A stretch of 64,000 bases of DNA. It comes from JACPYF01 sp947085525. Its GTDB lineage: Bacteria; Patescibacteriota; Saccharimonadia; Saccharimonadales; Saccharimonadaceae. Both the position numbers and the translations under genes were made by a program. The notes under the pieces are model-generated. The model had not been told where the DNA came from, ran no database searches, and saw only the letters and a program-made list of their open reading frames with translations. The stretch spans positions 1 through 64,000 of the forward strand of contig CAMTWU010000007.1 in the NCBI GenBank assembly GCA_947085525.1, given 5' to 3'. This document shows, in pieces, positions 17,350-25,453 of the stretch (its first letter is position 1; the number at the start of each line of letters is the position of its first letter).

Positions 17350-18462
17350 ATGGCGTCAGAAAAAAGTTCAGTTGGCAAGATTATCACAATCGTATTCTTT
17401 TGTTTTATCGCTAGCTTCCTAGGTAGCTGGGTGTTTTTGAGCACTGGTTTGGTGAGCACCAAAAACACTATTTCATCACCAACCACGGTCGTGTCTAGTG
17501 ACGAGCAAGCAATGAGCAAAGTTGCTAAAGATGTGTCTCCTAGTGTCGTGTCAGTCACGACGACCTTGGTGACGACAAATGGTTATTTCCAGAGCACCTC
17601 ACAAGGCGCTGGTACAGGGGTGATTATCAGCAAGGATGGGTATATTTTAACCAACAAACATGTGGTAAATGGTGCCAGTCAGGTATCTATTGTTATGAAT
17701 GACGGTACAATTCACAAAGACGTCAAATTGGTTGGTGTCGATCCACTCAATGATCTAGCCTTTTTGAAAATGACTAGTCCACCCAAAGATTTAGTACCAG
17801 CAAAGCTAGGCAACTCTAGCAAAACTATTGTTGGTCAAAAGGTACTAGCAATCGGTAACGCATTAGGTGAGTTTAAAAACAGCGTAACGAGCGGTATCAT
17901 ATCGGGCAAAGGACGCCCGATTACGGCGCAGGATGGTACGACGAGCGGTGAAACACTCGAAAACTTGCTGCAAACAGACGCATCGATCAATCCCGGCAAC
18001 TCAGGTGGTCCGCTGGTTGATCTAAATGGCCAAGTTATTGGGATTAATACTGCTGTTGCGGCTGACTCACAGGGAATTGGCTTTGCGATTCCGATAAATG
18101 CGGCAAAAGGTATGATCAAAGGTCTGATAGAAACAGGCAAAGTGCAGCGGGCGTATTTGGGCGTTGCATACGTGACGCTAACGCCAGAGATCGCGGATAG
18201 ATTCAACCTGCCCGCCACCCAGGGCGCATATGTCTATGATGCCGACGGTAACTCGATTGTTGCGAATAGCCCAGCTGCAAAGGCTGGTATCGTCAACAAA
18301 GATGTCATCTTGAGTGTTAACGGTACGAAAATCGATCAGGATAACGGATTGTCACTAATTTTGGCGGGCTACATGCCGGGTGACAAAGTGACCTTGAGTG
18401 TTCTACGTGATAATCAGAAAAAAGATATAAACGTTACTCTGCAAGCGTATACAGGGCAATAA
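17350..18462 (+). CDS. htrA: HtrA/DegP-type serine protease
   Basis: A membrane-anchored quality-control protease acting outside the membrane. One N-terminal helix (residues 11-31) is followed by a trypsin-like domain with His104 (TNKHVV), Asp135 (DPLNDLAFLK) and Ser218 (NPGNSGGPL), then a single C-terminal PDZ domain (AYLGVAYVTL...SPAAKAGIVNKDVIL). GGGAGG precedes the ATG. The end overlaps the 3' end of prmC, which runs the other way. Length 370 aa. Confidence 0.96.
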   Translation: MASEKSSVGKIITIVFFCFIASFLGSWVFLSTGLVSTKNTISSPTTVVSSDEQAMSKVAKDVSPSVVSVTTTLVTTNGYFQSTSQGAGTGVIISKDGYILTNKHVVNGASQVSIVMNDGTIHKDVKLVGVDPLNDLAFLKMTSPPKDLVPAKLGNSSKTIVGQKVLAIGNALGEFKNSVTSGIISGKGRPITAQDGTTSGETLENLLQTDASINPGNSGGPLVDLNGQVIGINTAVAADSQGIGFAIPINAAKGMIKGLIETGKVQRAYLGVAYVTLTPEIADRFNLPATQGAYVYDADGNSIVANSPAAKAGIVNKDVILSVNGTKIDQDNGLSLILAGYMPGDKVTLSVLRDNQKKDINVTLQAYTGQ

Positions 18463-19246
18463 AGCCATCTATTTTTTCTAGCTCGAAACCATGTTTTTTG
18501 GCGTATTCTGTCATTGCTTTGTGTTGACGTGGATCAGCTTCTAGTAGCAAATTATCACCTTTACGTAACTTTTTCTGAGCTTGTATGATTAGTTTTTTAA
18601 CTAGTTTTAAGCCGTCATCTGTCGCGAACAACGCTTGGCTTGGTTCGAACTTAGTCTCAGGTGAAACCTCCCAATTCTTATCAACGTATGGCAGGTTCGC
18701 GATGACTACAATTTGGTTTTTGGTAGTAATGTTTTTTACACCCGCAAGTAAATCCGATATTACAAATGTAATAGTTGTATTTAGTCCGTTGGCGTTTTGT
18801 CTGGCAACTTGTAGGGCGTCTTCGCTGATATCTGTTGCGATGACTTTGCTATCTGGTATTTCTAGCTTTGCCGAGACTGCCAAGCATCCACTACCAGTAC
18901 CGATATCAATAATTGTTCCTAGTTCTAAGCCTTTTAGAATTTCGATAATTGTTTCAGATTCTGGGCGGGGAATCAGTACGGTAGGCGAGACCATAAAATC
19001 CCGTCCGTAAAACTCTTTGTGACCTAAAATATATGCAATTGGCTCGCGTTTTAATCGACGCTGTAGCCATTTGTCAGCCTGCGCTAGCTCAATAACTGAT
19101 AATTCTTGATCATAGTGAGCTAGCAAGTATTCGCGTGGTTTGTACAACGCCGCAGATAATAATAGCTGCGCATCCAATTGGGCAGAATCGATACTCGCTG
19201 AATTCAGTTTTTTCGTTGCACTACCTAGCCAGGTCTGTATGTTCAT
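18434..19246 (-). CDS. prmC: Release factor glutamine methyltransferase PrmC
   Basis: Methylates the GGQ glutamine of RF1 and RF2 using S-adenosylmethionine. The SAM motif DIGTGSGCLAV is at residues 114-124. The substrate motif, usually NPPY, reads NLPY at residues 184-187, but the context (VIANLPYVDKNWEVSPE...EPSQALFATDDGL) is otherwise typical. It is the last of the minus-strand set rpmE-prfA-prmC, separated from prfA by an inserted plus-strand gene. Length 270 aa. Confidence 0.93.
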   Translation of the reverse strand: MNIQTWLGSATKKLNSASIDSAQLDAQLLLSAALYKPREYLLAHYDQELSVIELAQADKWLQRRLKREPIAYILGHKEFYGRDFMVSPTVLIPRPESETIIEILKGLELGTIIDIGTGSGCLAVSAKLEIPDSKVIATDISEDALQVARQNANGLNTTITFVISDLLAGVKNITTKNQIVVIANLPYVDKNWEVSPETKFEPSQALFATDDGLKLVKKLIIQAQKKLRKGDNLLLEADPRQHKAMTEYAKKHGFELEKIDGFIALYTLAE

Positions 19247-19276
19247 ACAAACATTATCTCACGACAAAAGCTAATA

Positions 19277-19305
19277 TTGACAAAAGTTATCGTATTTGCT
19301 ATAAT
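19277..19305 (+). promoter_or_regulatory. Consensus sigma-70-type promoter
   Basis: TTGACA (19277-19282) and TATAAT (19300-19305) match the consensus exactly with a 17-nt spacer. It drives the lone gene at 19356. About 45 nt of leader separates it from the GAGGAG ribosome site. Confidence 0.9.
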
Positions 19306-19355
19306 ATATATGTAAAGTGTTATACACGATCGTACATCACAACAGAGGAGAAAAG

Positions 19356-19709
19356 GTGCAAATCTTTATTCAAGACAGCAACAACAGTTTTGTTGCGCTC
19401 ATGCGCAAAGAAGACCACGAAAAGGGTAAGGGTCCAGTTTTCACCTTCGTGCCTGATGATTACCACAATAACCCATGGGCCTTGGGTACTACTGGTACTT
19501 ACAGCCTCATGAACAAGCTGACCCAGGGTCACATCCTGGTCCCTGGCTCTATCTCGGTGCCGTTCTCGAATGCTCTCGAGATCGCTGACGCAGAGACGCC
19601 GTATGAGGCTGCGAAGAACATCATTAAGGCTTCGGCCACAGTTGAACAGGTGATCGAGGCTTTCGAGCTGCTGATTCCCACAAGGGATCAGATCTCCATC
19701 GCAGTCTAG
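19356..19709 (+). CDS. Orphan protein inserted between prfA and prmC
   Basis: A 117-aa protein starting at GTG, 7 nt after GAGGAG (19343-19348). The first part looks like a small beta-rich domain (MQIFIQDSNNSFVALMRKED, then TFVPDDYHNNPWALGTTGTY) and the end is helical (AAKNIIKASATVEQVIEAFELL). There is no signal peptide and no family was recognised. It has its own consensus promoter, its own terminator and C/G-ending codons, and lies opposite to prfA and prmC, whose usual adjacency it breaks. I infer a transferred or specially regulated cassette. Confidence 0.72.
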   Translation: MQIFIQDSNNSFVALMRKEDHEKGKGPVFTFVPDDYHNNPWALGTTGTYSLMNKLTQGHILVPGSISVPFSNALEIADAETPYEAAKNIIKASATVEQVIEAFELLIPTRDQISIAV

Positions 19710-19772
19710 CTCCTATCGGAGCTTCTTCCGCCAAGCGGACGCTCGCCCCCAGCGATATGGGGGTGTTTTTTT
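19709..19772 (+). terminator. Terminator region of the orphan cassette
   Basis: A small hairpin AGCTCC/GGAGCT (19709-19722) is followed by a stronger one, CCCCCA/TGGGGG (from 19746), with a run of seven T. It ends six nt before the 3' end of prfA on the other strand. Confidence 0.8.
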
Positions 19773-19777
19773 GTGTA

Positions 19778-20827
19778 TTAATTGTTAGAGAGTTGTCGTT
19801 CGGCTGTTCGTAGCTCATCTATCAGGTCTTGAATATCGCCGTTCATTGCAGCGGGGATGTTTGATCGTGAATAGCCTATGCGGTGATCTGTGATGCGGTC
19901 TTGGGGAAAGTTGTAGGTTCGGATCTTTTCACTACGATCACCAGAACCGATTAGTGAACGACGTTCGCTGGCGGTTTTGGCAGCTTCTTCGTCTATTTTT
20001 TGCTGCAGCAGGCGAGATCGTAGTACGCTCATGGCTTTGGCTTTGTTTTTGATCTGAGACTTTTCGTCTTGGTTGGTGACAACTAGGCCTGTAGGTAGGT
20101 GAGTAATACGCACAGCAGAATCGGTTGTGTTAACAGATTGTCCGCCGTGTCCGCCAGCACGGTAGACATCAACTTTTAGATCATTAGGATTGATTTCGAT
20201 ATCGGTTTCTTCGGCTTCGGGTAGTACTGCGACCGTGACTGTACTAGTATGAACGCGCCCCTGGCTCTCGGTCGCTGGGATACGTTGGACTCGGTGGACG
20301 CCACTCTCAAATTTCAGCGATGCATAGGGACTGTCGCCCTTCACTTCAAATACTACTTCTTTGTAGCCACCAACATCATTGGCGTTTTCACTCATGATTT
20401 CGGTCTTGAAACCATTGGTTTCGCAGTAGCGCAGGTATGAACGCAGCAGTTCGCTGGCGAATAAACTAGCTTCGTCGCCACCAGCGCCTGCGCGGATCTC
20501 GATGATGACGTTTTTGCTGTCATTCGGATCGCTAGGCGTCAGGATTTCGGCTAGTTCTGTTTCTAGCGAACCTAATTTTTCCTTGTTTTCTGCTGTTTCA
20601 ATTTTTGCCAGTTCGGCTAATTCGTCGTCGCCGCCAATCAAGCTGTCAGCTTCGCTAATTTGTTTTCTCAAACCTTCGATTTGTTCATTCTTTTGCAAGA
20701 TTCCATCAATTTCGCTAAGGCGTCTTGATTTGGTTGTATATGCGGGATCCGAAAAAGCTTCAGGGTTGGATAAGAATGTTTCCAGTTCTGTCTTTTCAGC
20801 CTGTAGGGCAGAGACATCGATATTCAT
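19778..20827 (-). CDS. prfA: Peptide chain release factor 1
   Basis: Terminates translation at UAA and UAG. The GGQ hydrolysis motif is at residues 228-230 (RAGGHGGQSVNTTDSAVRIT) and the stop-codon reading motif PAT is at 184-186 (IPATESQGRVHTS), which identifies RF1 rather than RF2. Length 349 aa. It lies 23 nt downstream of rpmE on the same strand. Confidence 0.97.
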   Translation of the reverse strand: MNIDVSALQAEKTELETFLSNPEAFSDPAYTTKSRRLSEIDGILQKNEQIEGLRKQISEADSLIGGDDELAELAKIETAENKEKLGSLETELAEILTPSDPNDSKNVIIEIRAGAGGDEASLFASELLRSYLRYCETNGFKTEIMSENANDVGGYKEVVFEVKGDSPYASLKFESGVHRVQRIPATESQGRVHTSTVTVAVLPEAEETDIEINPNDLKVDVYRAGGHGGQSVNTTDSAVRITHLPTGLVVTNQDEKSQIKNKAKAMSVLRSRLLQQKIDEEAAKTASERRSLIGSGDRSEKIRTYNFPQDRITDHRIGYSRSNIPAAMNGDIQDLIDELRTAERQLSNN

Positions 20828-20850
20828 AATGCGGCGCCCTCCCTGGTTAG

Positions 20851-21189
20851 TTAACTAGCTTCGGTGTCAGCGTCTTCGGCCTTTTTCTCAGCCTTTGCAG
20901 TAGCTTTCTTTGCTTTGTTGCCTAGAGCAGCTTTACGCTGAGCGGCAGCCTCGAAACGAGCTTTGAATCGATCAACACGACCTTCAGTGTCAATAATTTT
21001 TTCTTCACCCGTAAAGAACGGGTGAGATGCACTAGAAATGTGCATTTTTACTAACGGGTAAGTGTTGCCATCTTCCCATTTGATAGTCTCGTCAGTAGTT
21101 GCGGTTGACTGAGTCAAAAATGCAAATTTAGCCTGGTCGTCAGCAAAAACGACAGGTCGGTAAGTAGTTGGGTGTATTCCTTTTTTCAT
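20851..21189 (-). CDS. rpmE: 50S ribosomal protein L31, type B-like
   Basis: The 112-aa product starts MKKGIHPTTYRPVVFADD and contains SSASHPFFTGEEKIIDTEGRVDRF, the L31 core. There is no zinc CxxC, so it is of the C-minus type. The C-terminal 30 residues form a lysine/alanine-rich extension (KKATAKAEKKAEDAD). It heads the minus-strand order rpmE-prfA-prmC. Confidence 0.95.
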   Translation of the reverse strand: MKKGIHPTTYRPVVFADDQAKFAFLTQSTATTDETIKWEDGNTYPLVKMHISSASHPFFTGEEKIIDTEGRVDRFKARFEAAAQRKAALGNKAKKATAKAEKKAEDADTEAS

Positions 21190-21245
21190 AATCCGATCTA
21201 TTGTATCTGTTTAACTGGGAAAAGTCAAAGGGTGGAGTAAATAAA

Positions 21246-21277
21246 AAAGCCAGAGTTCCGAAAAATGGAACGCTGGC
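21246..21277 (-). terminator. Minus-strand rho-independent terminator
   Basis: Read on the minus strand, GCCAGCGTTCC and GGAACTCTGGC form a stem with one mismatch, followed by a T-run. It ends the small minus-strand gene just upstream and separates it from rpmE. Confidence 0.8.
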
Positions 21278-21319
21278 TGGGCTTTGGAGCCCTCTCGATC
21301 ATCGTTGCCGAGAAGGTGA

Positions 21320-21487
21320 TTATGTACTGGTTAGTGTGATGAGGTTTTTTTGCCTTAGCCACTCGCGAGTTTCGCAGAATTTGTCGATGGCATACGCTGC
21401 CGCGAATGAAGCAAGTAATAACGCGAGTAGCAGAGGGTATACCACGCAACAGCGTAGCGCCACCGCTCCTAATCTTAAAAGTAACAT
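21320..21487 (-). CDS. Small membrane protein (55 aa)
   Basis: Read on the minus strand, an ATG at 21487 follows GGAGA by 6 nt and opens a 55-codon frame with a long hydrophobic helix (VVYPLLLALLLASFAAAYAI) flanked by arginines and ended by a polar tail (DKFCETREWLRQKN). A promoter with -35 TTGACG and -10 TATGAT lies upstream and a terminator follows. Together these support a real gene. Longer frames over the same bases on either strand lack such signals. Function unknown. Confidence 0.7.
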   Translation of the reverse strand: MLLLRLGAVALRCCVVYPLLLALLLASFAAAYAIDKFCETREWLRQKNLITLTST

Positions 21488-21541
21488 TTAATATCTCCAA
21501 AGGTTCGTGTCTCGCAAACTATTTGCAAAACGTGTTTATTT

Positions 21542-21570
21542 ATCATAACACTGGTACAGGGGTGCGTCAA
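21542..21570 (-). promoter_or_regulatory. Promoter of the small membrane protein
   Basis: On the minus strand TTGACG (21570-21565) and TATGAT (21547-21542) are 17 nt apart. Confidence 0.75.
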
Positions 21571-21630
21571 GTTGCATAACTGATTGAGATAGTGTATATT
21601 TGTTCAGGTAACATTATTTTAACGACACAA

Positions 21631-21673
21631 CTCGTATACAAGACTCCTGAAAATCTCAGGGTATACGGGTGAG
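21631..21673 (+). promoter_or_regulatory. Leader hairpin of rpsB
   Basis: CGTATAC (21633-21639) pairs with GTATACG (21661-21667), and inside it CCTGA (21646-21650) pairs with TCAGG (21656-21660); CTC and GAG extend the outer stem past a GGT bulge. The structure ends just before the AAGGAG site of rpsB. Ribosomal protein S2 represses its own operon through leader structures in other bacteria, so autoregulation is a reasonable inference. Confidence 0.55.
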
Positions 21674-21694
21674 GAAACAAGGAGTAACAATATT

Positions 21695-22402
21695 ATGGCC
21701 GTACAGGTTGATATTAAAGAACTGCTCGAAGCTGGACTTCACTTTGGGCACAAAACTAGCCGTTGGCACCCGAAAATGGCGCCATACATTCACAGCAAAC
21801 GTCAGGACAGTCACATCATTGACCTAGTCAAAACTGTCGAAGGCCTAGACGTAGCACTACCGTTTATTACTAAAACTGTAGCTGGTGGCAAAAAAGTCCT
21901 ATTTGTAGGTACTAAAAAGCAAGCAAAAGACATTGTACGAACAGCAGCTCAAGAAGTCGACCAACCGTTTGTCACAGAACGTTGGGTTGGTGGAACGCTG
22001 ACAAACTCAAAGACTGTTGGTGCGCAGATCAAGCACATGCAACAACTAGAGAATAAAATGGCTAGTGGTGACCTAGAAAAACGCTACAACAAGCTAGAGG
22101 TTCAACGATATGCAGAAGAAATCGAAGAGCTAAACAAAAAATATGGTGGTATCAAAAACCTAGAAGGCAAGCCTGGTGCAGTTTTTGTCACTGACATTTT
22201 GTCCGACGCAAACGCAGTTCGCGAAGCGAAAAAACTAGGTGTTCCTGTGATTGCAGTTGTCGATACAAATGCCGATCCTAGCGATATTGATTTCGTGATT
22301 CCTGGTAATGACGACGCGATCAAAGGCATCAATGTCATTTTGGACTACGTGAAAAAAGCAGTTGTCGAGGGACAAGCTTCTATCAAAAAGGAGACAAAAT
22401 AA
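21695..22402 (+). CDS. rpsB: 30S ribosomal protein S2
   Basis: A 235-aa product with the S2 pattern LLEAGLHFGHKTSRWHPKMAPYI, VLFVGTKKQAKD and ERWVGGTLTNSKT. AAGGAG lies before the ATG. It overlaps tsf by one nucleotide, the usual rpsB-tsf arrangement. Confidence 0.98.
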   Translation: MAVQVDIKELLEAGLHFGHKTSRWHPKMAPYIHSKRQDSHIIDLVKTVEGLDVALPFITKTVAGGKKVLFVGTKKQAKDIVRTAAQEVDQPFVTERWVGGTLTNSKTVGAQIKHMQQLENKMASGDLEKRYNKLEVQRYAEEIEELNKKYGGIKNLEGKPGAVFVTDILSDANAVREAKKLGVPVIAVVDTNADPSDIDFVIPGNDDAIKGINVILDYVKKAVVEGQASIKKETK

Positions 22403-22998
22403 TGGGCGTATCACTAGACGAAGTAAAGAAATTAAAAGATCTGACAGGTGTCGGTCTGACAGATGCTAAAAAAGCTCTGACAGAAGCTGATGGAGATTTC
22501 GATAAAGCACTAGAAGCGATGCGCAAAAAAGGTTTAACCCGTGCCGAGAAAAAAGGCGAGCGCGAAGCATTGGAAGGTTTAGTTGATAGCTACGTACACA
22601 GCGGACGAATCGGAGTATTAGTCGAAGTAAACTGTGAAACAGACTTTGTTGCACGAACTGATGATTTCAAAAATCTAGTACACGACATTGCCTTGCATAT
22701 TTCTGCCAGTGCACCACAGTACATCAGCTCTGCTGATATTTCAGAGACGGAAAAAGAGCGCGTGAAGCTAGAGTTTAGCGAAAAAGCAAAAGCTGATGGC
22801 AAGCCAGTAGATATGATCGACAAAATTATTTCTGGACAGATCGCAAAATACTTTGCTGAAAAAACACTGCTCGAGCAGCCTTACATCAAAAATCCCGACC
22901 AAACAGTTGGTGATTTGGTAAAAGCACACATCGCAAAACTAGGTGAGAACATAGTAATTCGCCAAATCAGTCGTATCGAACTAGGCGTCAGCAACTAA
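22402..22998 (+). CDS. tsf: Translation elongation factor Ts
   Basis: The nucleotide exchange factor for EF-Tu. The UBA-like start VKKLKDLTGVGLTDAKKAL and the core VEVNCETDFVARTDDFKNLVHDIALHI are diagnostic. At 198 aa it is a short form carrying one core subdomain. Confidence 0.97.
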   Translation: MGVSLDEVKKLKDLTGVGLTDAKKALTEADGDFDKALEAMRKKGLTRAEKKGEREALEGLVDSYVHSGRIGVLVEVNCETDFVARTDDFKNLVHDIALHISASAPQYISSADISETEKERVKLEFSEKAKADGKPVDMIDKIISGQIAKYFAEKTLLEQPYIKNPDQTVGDLVKAHIAKLGENIVIRQISRIELGVSN

Positions 22999-23042
22999 CG
23001 CCAGTATTTCAATACGTACAAAGCTGGTATAATTGTTCCATT

Positions 23043-23597
23043 ATGTTTGATACAAAAGTTTTTGAAGACAAAATGGCAGCCGCACTGAGCCATTTTGAAG
23101 ATGAACTAAAGAAAATCCGAACTGGTCGAGCTCATCCAAGTATGCTCGATGGTGTGACTATCGATGCATATGGGACAAAAATGCCTCTCAATCAAGTTGC
23201 AACAATCACTGCACCGGAACCTCAAATGATCCAGGTGACGCCTTTTGATCCTACAAATGTTGGTCCAATTAGTGAGGGCATTCGTGCCAATCAAAGTCTG
23301 GGTTTTAACCCCAGTGATGATGGGCGGATAGTTCGTGTGCCTGTGCCGCAACTAACCGAAGAGCGTCGCCATGAAATCGTGAAACAACTCGGACAAAAAG
23401 TCGAGGACTGCCGAATAGCCATCCGTAATATCCGTGGTGATGGTCTGAAGGACGCCAAAGCTATGAAAAATGACAAAAAACTATCTGAGGATGATTACAA
23501 ACGAGTCGAAAAAGATCTCGACAAGAGCGTGGCCGAGTTTCAAGTAAGAATTGAAGAAACCACTAAGGCTAAAGAAAAAGAAATCCTGACAATCTAA
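23043..23597 (+). CDS. frr: Ribosome recycling factor
   Basis: Splits post-termination ribosomes with EF-G. The 184-aa product has LKKIRTGRAHPSMLDGVTIDAYG and RIVRVPVPQLTEERRHEIVKQ, typical of RRF. TATAAT at 23028-23033 lies 9 nt before the ATG with no Shine-Dalgarno site. It overlaps uppS by one nucleotide. Confidence 0.97.
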   Translation: MFDTKVFEDKMAAALSHFEDELKKIRTGRAHPSMLDGVTIDAYGTKMPLNQVATITAPEPQMIQVTPFDPTNVGPISEGIRANQSLGFNPSDDGRIVRVPVPQLTEERRHEIVKQLGQKVEDCRIAIRNIRGDGLKDAKAMKNDKKLSEDDYKRVEKDLDKSVAEFQVRIEETTKAKEKEILTI

Positions 23598-24286
23598 TGA
23601 CAACACAAGAAAACAAAATACCTAATCATATAGGCTACATCATGGATGGTAATCGTCGTTGGGCGAAAAGCCATGGTATACCGAGCTATGAAGGTCATTT
23701 GGCCGGATATAACAAGGTTCGAGATGTCACCAGAGCGAGTGTCGAAGCTGGTGTAAAGTATATTTCATTTTATGCATTTTCTACAGAAAACTGGGATCGC
23801 ACCGAAAAAGAAGTTGGCTATCTAATGAAGCTGATGCTACGAATGTTGACGTATGACCTAGAGGAAGTTGTTGGTGAGAATGTTCGATTAGTTGTTGTAG
23901 GTACCGATGATCGTTTGGATAAAAAAATTATTCAAGCCGCTCGAGATGCCGAAGCAAGGACTGCCAACAATACTAGAGCAACTGTATTGCTCTGTTTTAA
24001 CTATGGTGGGCAAAAAGAGATTGTTGAGTCAGTGAAAAAACTAGTTGCTAGCGGTGATGATATTACCGAACAAGGGATCTCAGATCATTTGTATGCACCA
24101 GACGTTCCGCCGTGCGATATTATTGTCCGTACATCGGGCGAGCAGCGTCTGAGTAACTTTATGTTGTGGCGTGCTGCCTACAGTGAACTAATGTTTGTTG
24201 AAAAACATTGGCCGGATATGGAGGCCAGTGATGTTCAGAAAGTAATCGAGGAGTTTAATAACCGATCAAGGCGTTACGGGGGGTAA
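23597..24286 (+). CDS. uppS: Undecaprenyl diphosphate synthase
   Basis: Makes the C55 lipid carrier for cell-wall synthesis. The MDGNRRWAKSHG motif with Asp17 and the C-terminal DIIVRTSGEQRLSNFMLW motif identify a cis-prenyltransferase. Length 229 aa. cdsA, which often follows uppS, is absent; rseP begins directly after the stop codon. Confidence 0.96.
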   Translation: MTTQENKIPNHIGYIMDGNRRWAKSHGIPSYEGHLAGYNKVRDVTRASVEAGVKYISFYAFSTENWDRTEKEVGYLMKLMLRMLTYDLEEVVGENVRLVVVGTDDRLDKKIIQAARDAEARTANNTRATVLLCFNYGGQKEIVESVKKLVASGDDITEQGISDHLYAPDVPPCDIIVRTSGEQRLSNFMLWRAAYSELMFVEKHWPDMEASDVQKVIEEFNNRSRRYGG

Positions 24287-25453
24287 ATGGACGGAAGTGT
24301 ACTGATTTTCTTGTTTCAAATTGCAGTAGGTTTATTATTGCTGACTTTTTTGGTTGTTATTCATGAGCTTGGGCATGCGATTGTTGCAAAACGAAATGGG
24401 GTTGTAGTTCAAGAGTTCGGTATCGGCTTTCCGCCAAAATTTGCGAGTATGATGCTCAAAAACGGCACACTCCTGAGTATTAACTGGCTACCACTGGGTG
24501 GATTTGTAAAATTACAAGGTGAAAACGATGCTGCTGATCAAGCTGGCGACTACGGTGCAGCTAGCTTGTGGGCAAAAACTAAAATATTGTTAGCCGGCGT
24601 TACGATGAACTGGCTTTTTGCCATAGTAGCACTCAGCATCTTGGCTGTGATTGGCTTTCCGAAGGTACTACCCAACCAGTTCACAGTTGCTTCTGATACA
24701 CGAGAGGTCACATCGCCCTTGAAGGTGACGTATATTAGTCAGGACTCGCCAGCAGCAAAAACAGGACTCAAAATAAACGATAGAATCGTCAGTGTTGCGG
24801 GTACGAAAATCGTAAAACCAGGTGATCTAGCCCAAATTACTGGGTCAAACCAAGGTAAAAAAGTTGAAGTAAAATATCTACGTGGTGGTCAGACGTATGC
24901 GGTATTCGTGCAGCTGCGTTACAATCCTGACAAGAGCAAAGGCGTCCTGGGGGTGGCAACCAGTATGCAAACTATGCGGTATTCAACTTGGTCAGCACCG
25001 ATTGTAGGCGTAGGTACGACAATTCAATTTAGTATCGTTACATTACAGGGGCTCGGCAACTTGGTAGGTCAATTATTCAATGGGTTGAGCGCTCAGTTGA
25101 GTGGTAGTGAGAAAGCCCGCGAAAAGGGCAACCAGGAGCTCACAGCTGCAGGTAACTCTGTAGGTGGTCCGCTGAGTATCGTCGGGGTATTTTTCCCAGC
25201 TGCGCAAAATGCAGGTGCATCAACATTGCTATTTTTGACAGCGATTATTTCGCTCACCTTGGCTGTCATGAATATTCTACCTATACCAGCGCTCGATGGT
25301 GGGCGATTGTTTTTGACATATATATTTAGGATTATCAGGCGGCCGCTGACAAAAGATTTGGAAAACTCTATTGTTGGCTACAGTTTTATGGCGCTGATGG
25401 TGCTAGTAGTCGTAATAACGGTGGCTGATGTTTTCAAAATCCAATCTCGCTAA
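24287..25453 (+). CDS. rseP: RseP-like site-2 zinc metalloprotease
   Basis: An intramembrane protease of family M50. HELGH is at residues 26-30 in the first helix, a PDZ domain covers roughly 140-215 (SPAAKTGLKINDRIVSVAG), and the third zinc ligand is in MNILPIPALDGGRL near residue 335. Length 388 aa. The last 26 nt overlap the CPBP protease gene. Confidence 0.94.
   Translation: MDGSVLIFLFQIAVGLLLLTFLVVIHELGHAIVAKRNGVVVQEFGIGFPPKFASMMLKNGTLLSINWLPLGGFVKLQGENDAADQAGDYGAASLWAKTKILLAGVTMNWLFAIVALSILAVIGFPKVLPNQFTVASDTREVTSPLKVTYISQDSPAAKTGLKINDRIVSVAGTKIVKPGDLAQITGSNQGKKVEVKYLRGGQTYAVFVQLRYNPDKSKGVLGVATSMQTMRYSTWSAPIVGVGTTIQFSIVTLQGLGNLVGQLFNGLSAQLSGSEKAREKGNQELTAAGNSVGGPLSIVGVFFPAAQNAGASTLLFLTAIISLTLAVMNILPIPALDGGRLFLTYIFRIIRRPLTKDLENSIVGYSFMALMVLVVVITVADVFKIQSR

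Noticed and set aside
21201..21491. Long frames of 91-96 codons on both strands between rpmE and rpsB
   Set aside because: They run through a terminator hairpin and lack ribosome sites; the 55-codon minus-strand frame has all the signals.
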